A DNA stretch of 64,000 bases from positions 50,001 through 114,000 of the forward strand of contig JAXCGZ010015117.1 of the NCBI GenBank assembly GCA_037179515.1, written 5' to 3'. Shown in pieces: positions 54,060-64,000 of the stretch; position 1 is the first letter of the stretch; each line of letters opens with the position of its first letter. The translations under genes and the position numbers were made by a program. Origin of the DNA: Halocaridina rubra. Taxonomy: Eukaryota > Arthropoda > Malacostraca > Decapoda > Atyidae. Under the pieces are notes generated by a model, which saw nothing but the letters and a program-made list of their open reading frames with translations, searched no databases and was not told the origin of the DNA.

Positions 54060-55963
54060 TGTGACAGAGTGTTTCGCTCAAAGTCACCAGAGGCTGTTAG
54101 ATGCCTTATTAAATAAATTAGTAACATAACTGTTATTTTCTAACTAAAAAAATAATTCCCACTTCTTGACTTTTGCAGATTATGATTATTTGCAATTTGT
54201 ATTTTAGCTTATAGCTAATATTAAATATACCTTATTTACTCTTCTTGTACGTGTAGAAGTATAGCCCCGATATAAAGGCTGCTCCTATTTTCTGTCTGCT
54301 ACGAGCCAAGAAAATTATGAGATATTAAAAACCAGTAACCTAACTTTTCATTATTATTCTCGTTTTATTTTATTTGCTTCCACTTGTTGCACCTAAAAAT
54401 ACTGTCTCTCCCTTGCATCTCTGCTATAATTGCCTGCCAGGGACCACCACTAAAATAGTCCTTAAAATGATATCAGAGCCAATTACTGCTCTAGAAATGT
54501 ATCCTACAGATGAACTCACCAGGAGAGACAATGAGATGCTCTCTTTTGGCGCCGAGACTGCCCAGAGGCAACATCTCGCCTGGGCAGTCTAAGTTTATTT
54601 CAAATCTTAATTACGTGGCATCTTCACAGGAATTCATCTAGCACAACAAGGTGAGGGATAGTGTATGGTAAAGCTCGTGGGTCAAGCAAATTGGTTTATT
54701 TTCGAGAATTAGTTACATTCGTTACTGGATAAATCTTATGGATTTCTATTCTCAGATTCCATTCCCATACACACAAAATTTTGTAGATTACCAAACTGGA
54801 ATCTCACATGCCAAAGTTAATTCCTTAACCTGTAAATTACAGCTGATATACATTGCTGAGAAGTTTCTTTTCACTGAATGTGATAAACGAAAATCTCATT
54901 CTCTGAAGACTGGTTATGAGCCCGTAAAAATCTATCTCTTTTCCTAATAAATTCTAATTTCATTTCACACCTTTCTATCATCGTAAATAAAGTGTTTTAC
55001 GTCAAAAACTCGTCAATAAAGCGATTTGCTAAACAAATTGCAAATATTTAAAAGTTAATTTTTCCCAGTTGGCTTTGCAAATATTTCTTGTTAACCACAA
55101 TTTAATGAATGCATACCGTATTTATCTTGCTAATTCTTCATATGTTGGGGATAAAGTGTTTTGAATTATAAGTGCAAATACCTCAAAAGGTGCTTTTGCA
55201 CCCTTTTTTTTCATTGCAAAGTTCTTGATAACTAAAAGTGAATGAATACTGTATTTATCTCGTAGATTCTTCCTTTATCCTAAATAGTGTTTTACCATAT
55301 TAATTGTAAATCAGTAATAAGCATTGCAACTTTTGTGGTTGCCCACAATTTAAGGAATACATACAGTACTGTATTTGTCTTGCTAAATTTTCATTTATTG
55401 TGAATATATTGTTTTCCTTTAAAAACCAGTAAAGAATTAATGGTTTTGTATGCTATTATGGTAGCATAAATATTTCTGGTTAGCTGTGAATAACCAATAT
55501 ATATTCATCCAGTAGAATGACATTGGAAACTCATTATATGTGTGCTCATGCTTTCAGTTTCCCATTATAAACAGTGTGTCATTTCTGTTTCTGAAATTGC
55601 AATGCCCTGTATTCTACTCTGCCTGTGTGACAGAGGTAATCGTCGAGTTGAGGCCAAAGTCTTGGCATACGTCCGTGGTGCCGGGAAACGAAATCGTACT
55701 CACCACCTCCGGGATTCGAGGCAGCATTTCATAAAATTTAATTTGAGAAATTTAATTCAATTCTTTTAATGTCATTGCATTTCCAAAATTAAAAGAAAGT
55801 TGAATTCTGAGTTTCATTTAACCGACTAATGGTAATAGAGATCGGGTGTTCAAGTACAAATATCTGTCCTGTCTGTTTGTGAGCTCTTAACCGAGCTCGG
55901 TACTTTGAGTCCCCTTAGTAAAACAGAATCTTAGCAACACTCTAGCATCATTAAACCCCAACA
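54060..55963 (+). repeat. 3' LTR of the Gmr1-like element
   Basis: 1904 bp partner of the 5' LTR. It is followed by the target duplication ATTAC. Confidence 0.93.
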
Positions 55964-55968
55964 ATTAC

Positions 55969-56989
55969 CTAATTGTGTTTACGGGAAAGAGCCCTAAGCT
56001 CGTATCTTCCCGTCTCCTCATCCGTTCCATTTTATACTTAGTGATACTTATCATACCTGTCCTTAAAACTATGGATTGAGATAGCATTAACTACCTCCTC
56101 GCTTAGCCAATTCCAATTATCAACTACTCTTACCCGAAAAAGTATATCCTTACATCCTGCAAAGAAGTTTTCTTACGAAGCTTCAAACTATGACCTCTAG
56201 TTCTAAGGCCTGCCATATCAAAATATCGATCCCTATCCACACTATCATAACCATGAAGGAATTTAAAGACTTTCACCATATCCCCCCTCAATATTCTAGC
56301 TTCGAGTGGTGGTAAATCTAATTCCCTCAGCCTCTCATCATAACTGAGATTACGTATTTCTGGCACCAGTTTCGTGGTATGTCTTTGAACTTTTTCTAGC
56401 TTAGCTATGTGCTTTTTCAAGTGCGGATTCAAAAAGGGGGCTGCATATTCGAGTTTTGGCCTCTAGTAGGTTACATAAATATTTCTGAACATTTCCTTGT
56501 CCATGTGCCTGAAAGCTACCCATACATTTGATAAGAAAGCATATGCTGCCCTTACTATGCCATTTATATGTATTTCTGGAGATAAATCTGCTAGTATGTT
56601 TACTCCTAGATCTCTCTCATTTTCTGTCTCTTGAAGTTGTACTCCAGCCACCGAGTTGTCAAGCTTGGGCCTTCTTGCACTTGTACCCATTCTCATTACC
56701 TTACATTTTGAAGTATTGAATTTCATTAGCCACTTTTCAGACCACTCGTGCAGACTATTTAGATCTTCCTGAAGTTCTCTACCATTGTTCTCGTTTCCTA
56801 CTTTCTTCACAATCTATGCATCATCTGCAAGCATATTCATGAATGAATTTACACTCTGGTAGGTCATTTACATATACAAGGAACAAAAGTGGCCCTAAAA
56901 CTGAACCCTGTGGAAGACCACTACTAACTCTTCTCCATTAAGACACTAAGTGTCTTACTCTAACCCTATGTTCCCTTCCTTCTAAGTAT
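55969..56989 (-). repeat. CR1-derived array, copy 13 (resumed)
   Basis: With 45701-45708 it makes a monomer of exactly 1029 bp, so the LTR element excises cleanly in silico. It carries the shared stop near 56815. Confidence 0.9.
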
Positions 56990-58851
56990 GTGATTACCTA
57001 ATTGTGATTACCTAATTGTGTTTACGGGAAAGAGCCCAAAGCTCGTATCTTCCCGTCTCCTGATCGGTTCCATTTTTAGACTTAGTGATACTTATCGTAC
57101 CTGTCCTTAAAACTATGGATTGAGATAGCATTAACTACCTCCTCGCTTAGCGAATTCCAATTATCAACTACTCTTACACTGAAAAAGTATTTCCTTACAT
57201 CCTGCAAACAAGTTTTCTTACGAAGCTTCAAACTATGACCTCTAGTTCTAGAGCCAGCCATATCGAAATATCGATCCCTATCCACTCTATCATAACCATG
57301 AAGGAATTTAAAGACTGTCACCATATCCCCCCTTACTCTTCTAGCTTCGAGTGATGGCAAGTCTAATTCCCTCAGCCTCTCATCATAACCGAGATTGCGT
57401 ATTTCTGGCACCAGTTTCGTGGCATGTCTTTGAACTTTTTCAAGCTTAGCTATGTGCTTTTTCAAGTGCGGATTCAAAAAGGGGGCTGCATATTCGAGTT
57501 TTGGCCTCACATAGGTTACATAAATATTTCTGAACATTTCCTTGTCCATGTGCCTGAAGGCTACCCTTACATTTGATAAGAATGCATATGCTGCCCTTAC
57601 TACGCCATTTATATGTATTTCTGGAGACAAATCTGCCAGTATGTTTACTCCTAGATCTCTCTCATTTTCTGTCTCTTGAAGTTGTACTCCAGCCACCGAG
57701 TAGTCAAGCTTGGGCCTTCTTGCACTTGTACCCATTCTCATTACCTTACATTTTGAGGTATTGAATTTCATTAGCCACTTTTCTGACCACTCATGCAGAT
57801 TATTTAGATCCTCCTGAAGTTCTCTACCATTGTTCTCGTTTTTTACTTTCTTCACAATCTTTGCATCATCTGCAAACATATTCATAAATGAATTTACAGA
57901 CTCTGGTAGGTCATTTACATATACAAGGAACAAAAGTGGCCCTAAAACTGAACCCTGTGGAACTCCACTACTAACTCTTCTCCATTCAGACACTGAGTGT
58001 CTTACTCTAACCCTCTGTTCCCTTCCTTCTAAGTAAGTTTTTATCCATTCCAAGACATTTTCACCTATTCTAGCCATTGATTGCAGCTTCCTAATAAGTC
58101 TCCCATGTGGAACAGTGTCAAACGCTTTCTGGAAGTCTAGGAATATGCAATCTGCCCAGCCCTCTCTTTCCTGTAAGATTTGGCTTACCTCATCATAAAA
58201 TTCTAATAAGTTTGTTACTGTTGATCTTCCTTCTCTGAAGCCATGTTGCCTCACTGACAAAAAGTTGAAGGATTCCAAGTGAAGAGAGATATGTTTCCTT
58301 AGTAGTTTCTCCATAACTTTGCAAACTATGCTGGTCAAGGAAACTGGTCTATAGTTCAGAGCCGTATCCCTCCTTCCCTTTTTGAAGATAGGTATCACAT
58401 TTGCTTGTTTCCAGCATCTTGGAATCTCCCCCGACTCCAGTGACTCCTTAAATATGATGCTTAGTGCCACTGATATTGTGTTTGCACATTTTTTAAGCAC
58501 ATGAGGGGATATGTCATCAGGACCTGTAGCTTTATGAACATCTAAATCCATCAGCGCTATGCATACCTCTGTGGCTGTAAGGTTGATGTTCTCTAATACC
58601 GGCCCTTGAGCTTCTGTCACTGCAATCTGAGGGGGTGGGGTATTTTCTACTGTAAATACTGACTGAAACTCCTTGTTCAATTCTTTGCAGATCTCTTCGT
58701 CCGTCTCAGTGATGCTTCCATCCGCTCTCTTTAGCCTTAACACCTGTTCTTTTACCTTCAGTTTTCCTCTGATAAAGCTGTGGAAAAGCTTGGGATTTTC
58801 TTTAGCCTTCCTGGTGATGTCCCTCTCATAATCTCTCTCTGCCTCTCTCCT
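56990..58851 (-). mobile_element. CR1-like LINE, 5'-truncated 1.86-kb copy
   Basis: The 3' end again has two GTGATTACCTAATT units. The 5' end breaks at the connector (EAERDYERDITRKAKENPKL) and is joined directly to the next monomer at 58852. It has a longer 5' extent than the monomers and no TAG after FADDA. Confidence 0.88.
57082..58850 (-). CDS. CR1-like ORF2 C-terminal part with intact reverse transcriptase (5' partial)
   Basis: Open from the truncation at 58850 to the stop at 57082. Counted from the first start codon used (58743) it is 553 codons. RT motifs: [41 protein letters not shown] (D203), [22 protein letters not shown] (D292/D293). Then the CR1 C-terminal region (ERDLGVNILADLSPEIHIN, YVRPKLEYAAPFLNPHLKKH, KLVPEIRNLGYDERL) and the end DRYDKYH. 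Catalytic residues are present, but endonuclease and ORF1 are absent. Best local reference for interpreting the array copies: they start at about its residue Y237. Confidence 0.88.
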
Positions 58852-61800
58852 GTGATTACCTAATTGTGTTTACGGGAAAGAGCCCTAAGCTCGTATCTTC
58901 CCGTCTCCTCATCCGTTCCATTTTCTACTTAGTGATACTTATCAAACCTGTCCTTAAAACTATGGATTGAGATAGCATTAACTACCCCCTCGCTTAGCCA
59001 ATTCCAATTATCAACTACTCTTACCCGAAAAAGTATATCCTTACATCCTGCAAAGAAGTTTTCTTACGAAGCTTCAAACTATGACCTCTAGTTTTAAGGC
59101 CTGCCATATCAAAATATCGATCCCTATCCACACTATCATAGCCATGAAGGAATTTAAAGACTTTCACCATATCCCCCTTCAATCTTCTAGCTTCGAGTGA
59201 TGGTAAGTCTAATTCCCTCAGCCTCTCATCATAACTGAGATTACGTATTTCTGGCACCAGTTTCGTGGTATGTCTTTGAACTTTTTCTAGCTTAGCTATG
59301 TGCTTTTTCAAGTGCGGATTCAAAAATGGGGCTGCATATTCGAGTTTTGGCCTCTAGTAGGTTACATAAATATTTCTGAATATTTCCTTGTCCATGTGCC
59401 TGAAAGCTACCCTTACATTTGATAAGAAAGCATATACTGCCTTTACTATGCCATTTATATGTATTTCTGGACACAAATCTGCTAGTATGTTTACTCCTAG
59501 ATCTCTCTCATTTTCTGTCTCTTGAAGTTGTACTCCAGCCACCGAGTTGTCAAGCTTGGGCCTTCTTGCACTTGTACCCATTCTTATTACCTTACATTTT
59601 GAAGTACTGAATTTCATTAGCCACTTTTCTGACCACTTGCGCAGACTATTTAGATCTTCCTGAAGTTCTCTACCATTGTTCTCGTTTCCTACTTTCTTCA
59701 CAATCTATGCATCATCTGCAAGCATATTCATGAATGAATTTACACTCTGGTAGGTCATTTACATATACAAGGAACAAAAGTGGACCTAAAACCGAACCCT
59801 GTGGAACTCCACTAATAACTCTTCTCCATTAAAACACTAAGTGTCTTACTCTAACCCTCTGTTCCCATCCTTCTAAGTATGTGATTGGCTAATTGTGTTT
59901 ACGGGAAAGAGCCCTAAGCTTGTATCTTCCCGTATCCTCATCCGTTCCATTTTCTACTTAGTGATACTTATCAAACCTGTCCTTAAAACTATGGATTGAG
60001 ATAGCATTAACTACCTTTTCGCTTAGCCAATTCCAATTATCAACTACTCTTAACTGAAAAAGTATATCCTTACAGCCTGCAAAGAAGTTTTCTTACGAAG
60101 CTTCAAACTATGACCTCTAGTTCTAAGGCCTGCCATATCAAAATATTGATCCCTATCCACACTATCATAACCATGAAGGAATTTAAAGACTTTCACCATA
60201 TCCCCCCTCAATCTTCCAGCTTCGAGTGATGGTAAGTCTAATTCCCTCAGCCTCTCATCATAACTGAGATTACGTATTTCTGGCACCAGTTTCGTGGTAT
60301 GTCTTTGAACTTTTTCTAGCTTAGCTATGTGCTTTTTCAAGTGCGGATTCAAAAATGGGGCTGCATATTTGGGTTTTGGCCTCACATAGGTTACATAAAT
60401 ATTTCTGAATATTTCCTTGTCCATGTGCCTGAAAGCTACCCTTACATTTGATAAGAAAGCATATGCTGCCCTTACTATGCCATTTATATGTATTTCTGGA
60501 CACAAATCTGCTAGTATGTTTACTCCTAGATCTCTCTCATTTTCTGTCTCTTGAAGTTGTACTCCAGCCACCGAGTTGTCAAGCTTGGGCCTTCTTGCAC
60601 TTGTACCCATTCTTATTACCTTACATTTTGAAGTATTGAATTTCATTAGCCACTTTTCTGACCACTTGCGCAGACTATTTAGATCTTCCTGAAGTTCTCT
60701 ACCATTGTTCTCGTTTCCTACTTTCTTCACAATCTATGCATCATCTGCAAGCATATTCATGAATGAATTTACACTCTGGTAGGTTATTTACATATACAAG
60801 GAATAAAAGTGGACCTAAAACTGAACCCTGTGGAACTCCACTAATAACTCTTCTCCATTAAAACACTAAGTGTCTTACTCTAACCCTCTGTTCCCATCCT
60901 TCTAAGTATGTGATTGCCTAATTGTGTTTACGGGAAAGAGCCCTAAGCTCGTATCTTCCCGTATCCTCATCCGTTCCATTTTCTACTTAGTGATGCTTAT
61001 CATACCTGTCCTTAAAACTATGGATTGAGATAGCATTAACTACCTTTTCGCTTAGCCAATTAGAATTATCAACTACTCTTAACTGAAAAAGTATATCCTT
61101 ACATCCTGCAAAGAAGTTTTCTTACGAAGCTTCAAACTGTGACCTCTAGTTCTAAGGCCTGCCATATCAAAATATCGATCCCTATCCACACTATCATAAC
61201 CATGAAGGAATTTAAAGACTTTCACCATATCCCCCCTCAATCTTCTAGCTTCGAGTGATGGTAAGTCTAATTCCCTCAGCCTCTCATCATAACTGAGATT
61301 ACGTATTTCTGGCACCAGTTTCGTGGTATGTCTTTGAACTTTTTCTAGCTTAGCTATGTGCTTTTTCAAGTGCGGATTCAAAAAGGGGGCTGCATATTTG
61401 GGTTTTGGCCTCACATAGGTTACATAAATATTTCTGAATATTTCCTTGTCCATGTGCCTGAAAGCTACCCTTACATTTGATAAGAAAGCATATGCTGCCC
61501 TTACTATGCCATTTATATGTATTTCTGGACACAAATCTGCTAGTATGTTTACTACTAGATCTCTCTCATTTTCTGTCTCTTGAAGTTGTACTCCAGCCAC
61601 CGAGTTGTCAAGCTTGGGCCTTCTTGCACTTGTACCCATTCTTATTACCTTACATTTTGAAGTATTGAATTTCATTAGCCACTTTTCTGACCACTTGCGC
61701 AGACTATTTAGATCTTCCTGAAGTTCTCTACCATTGTTCTCGTTTCCTACTTTCTTCACAATCTATGCATCATCTGCAAGCATATTCATGAATGAATTTA

Positions 61801-64000
61801 CACTCTGGTAGGTCATTTACATATACAAGGAACAAAAGTGGACCTAAAACTGAACCCTGTGGAACTCCACTAATAACTCTTCTCCATTAAAACACTAAGT
61901 GTCTTACTCTAACCCTCTGTTCCCATCCTTCTAAGTATGTGATTGCCTAATTGTGTTTACGGGAAAGAGCCCTAAGCTTGTATCTTCCCGTATCCTCATC
62001 CGTTCCATTTTCTACTTAGTGATACTTATCATACCTGTCCTTAAAACAATGGATTGAGATAGCATTAACTACCTTTTTGCTTAGCCAATTCCAATTATCA
62101 ACTACTCTTAACTGAAAAAGTATATCCTTACATCCTGAAAAGAAGTTTTCTTACGAAGCTTCAAACTGTGACCTCTAGTTCTAAGGCCTGCCATATCAAA
62201 ATATCGATCCCTATCCACACTATCATAACCATGAAGGAATTTAAAGACTTTCACCATATCCCCCCTCAATCTTCTAGCTTCGAGTGATGGTAAGTCTAAT
62301 TCCCTCAGCCTCTCATCATAACTGAGATTACGTATTTCTGGCACCAGTTTCGTGGTATGTCTTTGAACTTTTTCTAGCTTAGCTATGTGCTTTTTCAAGT
62401 GCGGATTCAAAAAGGGGGCTGCATATTTGGGTTTTGGCCTCACATAGGTTACATAAATATTTCTGAATATTTCCTTGTCCATGTGCCTGAAAGCTACCCT
62501 TACATTTGATAAGAAAGCATATGCTGCCCTTACTATGCCATTTATATGTATTTCTGGACACAAATCTGCTAGTATGTTTACTACTAGATCTCTCTCATTT
62601 TCTGTCTCTTGAAGTTGTACTCCAGCCACCGAGTAGTCAAGCTTGGGCCTTCTTGCACTTGTACCCATTCTTATTACCTTACATTTTGAAGTATTGAATT
62701 TCATTAGCCACTTTTCTGACCACTTGCGCAGACTATTTAGATCTTTCTGAAGTTCTCTACCATTGTTCTCGTTTCCTACTTTCTTCACAATCTATGCATC
62801 ATCTGCAAGCATATTCATGAATGAATTTACACTCTGGTAGGTCATTTACATATACAAGGAACAAAAGTGGACCTAAAACTGAACCCTGTGGAACTCCACT
62901 AATAACTCTTCTCCATTAAAACACTAAGTGTCTTACTCTAACCCTCTGTTCCCATCCTTCTAAGTATGTGATTGCCTAATTGTGTTTACGGGAAAGAGCC
63001 CTAAGCTCGTATCTTCCCGTATCCTCATCCGTTCCATTTTCTACTTAGTGATACTTATCATACCTGTCCTTAAAACTATGGATTGAGATAGCATTAACTA
63101 CCTTTTCGCTTAGCCAATTCCAATTATCAACTACTCTTAACTGAAAAAGTATATCCTTACATCCTGCAAAGAAGTTTTCTTACGAAGCTTCAAACTGTGA
63201 CCTCTAGTTCTAAGGCCTGCCATATCAAAATATCGATCCCTATCCACACTATCATAACCATGAAGGAATTTAAAGACTTTCACCATATCCCCCCTCAATC
63301 TTCTAGCTTCGAGTGATGGTAAGTCTAATTCCCTCAGCCTCTCATCATAACTGAGATTACGTATTTCTGGCACCAGTTTCGTGGTATGTCTTTGAACTTT
63401 TTCTAGCTTAGCTATGTGCTTTTTCAAGTGCGGATTCAAAAAGGGGGCTGCATATTTGGGTTTTGGCCTCACATAGGTTACATAAATATTTCTGAATATT
63501 TCCTTGTCCATGTGCCTGAAAGCTACCCTTACATTTGATAAGAAAGCATATGCTGCCCTTACTATGCCATTTATATGTATTTCTGGACACAAATCTGCTA
63601 GTATGTTTACTACTAGATCTCTCTCATTTTCTGTCTCTTGAAGTTGTACTCCAGCCACCGAGTTGTCAAGCTTGGGCCTTCTTGCACTTGTACCCATTCT
63701 TATTACCTTACATTTTGAAGTATTGAATTTCATTAGCCACTTTTCTGACCACTTGCGCAGACTATTTAGATCTTCCTGAAGTTCTCTACCATTGTTCTCG
63801 TTTCCTACTTTCTTCACAATCTATGCATCATCTGCAAGCATATTCATGAATGAATTTACACTCTGGTAGGTCATTTACATATACAAGGAACAAAAGTGGC
63901 CCTAAAACTGAACCCTGCGGAACTCCACTAATAACTCTTCTCCATTAAAACACTAAGTGTCTTACTCTAACCCTCTGTTCCCTTCCTTCAAAGTATGTGA
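58852..64000 (-). repeat. CR1-derived tandem array, copies 15-19, continuing beyond the window
   Basis: Starts at 58852, 59881, 60910, 61939, 62968 and 63997: exactly 1029 bp each. Copies share private variants not seen in the left array (CACTTGCGCAGAC, GGACACAAATC, CTTAACTGAAAAAG in 16-19, CCATTCTTATTACC) and the TAG after FADDA. Copies 17-19 are nearly identical. Each leaves a 226-codon or shorter minus-strand frame (for example 63817-63137) that is only the RT C-terminal part and has no catalytic Asp pair in frame, so it is not a functional gene. Confidence 0.93.

Larger units (their letters stand above)
45709..55963 (+). mobile_element. Ty3/gypsy-type LTR retrotransposon with integrase before RT (Gmr1-like order)
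   Basis: LTRs at 45709-47617 (1909 bp) and 54060-55963 (1904 bp) have TG...CA ends. The 5-bp target duplication ATTAC lies at 45704-45708 and 55964-55968, and the insertion splits a CR1 monomer exactly. PBS at 47622-47639 and a purine tract at 54048-54055. The polyprotein order is protease, integrase, RT, RNase H. About 20-25 LTR differences by eye, near 1 percent, indicate a fairly recent insertion. One frameshift in pol makes this copy probably defective. Confidence 0.93.

Noticed and set aside
63137..63817. 226-codon minus-strand frames in each array copy as a new conserved gene family
   Set aside because: They are the C-terminal part of CR1 ORF2 left open after a TAG; repetition reflects array amplification and not selection for a protein.
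58852..64000. Regularly spaced repeats as CRISPR
   Set aside because: The 1029-bp monomers are adjacent with no spacers and derive from LINE coding sequence.

Overview
This is eukaryotic DNA that looks like arthropod, most likely decapod crustacean, genome. The inference rests on very long dinucleotide arrays, dense and varied non-LTR retrotransposons, a Tigger DNA transposon, several LTR retrotransposons, and the lack of any recognisable single-copy host gene. I found no bacterial-style operon, CRISPR array, canonical tRNA or rRNA gene, or intron-containing host gene. Essentially all 64 kb is nested or tandem repeat.

Left third (1-20.5 kb). A 5'-truncated RTE-like LINE with an open 917-codon endonuclease/reverse transcriptase frame (496-3249) abuts a Tigger element. 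The Tigger has degenerate TIRs at 3302-3317 and 8922-8937 in (TA)n. It is split by a degraded minus-strand Ty3/gypsy element that keeps gag and integrase but has lost protease, RT and RNase H. An LTR element follows at 10844-17174: two 676-bp LTRs, a GTGG target duplication, and PBS and PPT on the minus strand. It has almost no coding capacity. Decayed Jockey-like (+) and other LINE (-) fragments follow.

Middle (20.5-30.9 kb). A second LTR element (20512-28497, AATA target duplication) is related to the first. Both keep a minus-strand priming site resembling the tRNA-Leu 3' end and a small gag-position protein with the same C-terminal block. Two tRNA-derived SINEs in opposite orientation, with A and B boxes, sit in a field of CT/AT/TGCA microsatellites at 29.9-30.9 kb.

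Right half (30.9-64 kb). A CR1-like LINE lies on the minus strand as one near-full-length but broken copy (37727-41645 and beyond), one 1.86-kb copy with an intact RT frame (56990-58851), and a head-to-tail array of about 1029-bp monomers. The monomers are all cut at the same point in ORF2, and many share the same TAG stop after the FADD motif. This is a LINE that became a macrosatellite. The array runs off the right edge.

A 10.25-kb LTR retrotransposon (45709-55963) sits inside one monomer with an ATTAC target duplication, an 18-bp tRNA-Lys primer site, about 1.9-kb LTRs and one long polyprotein. Its pol order is protease - integrase - RT - RNase H, as in copia, although the RT and integrase are of Ty3/gypsy type (the Gmr1-like arrangement). 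It appears to lack a conventional capsid/CCHC gag, and one frameshift separates RT from RNase H.

The nesting gives a chronology: the CR1 LINE inserted, its 3' end was amplified as satellite, then the rearranged-pol element inserted.
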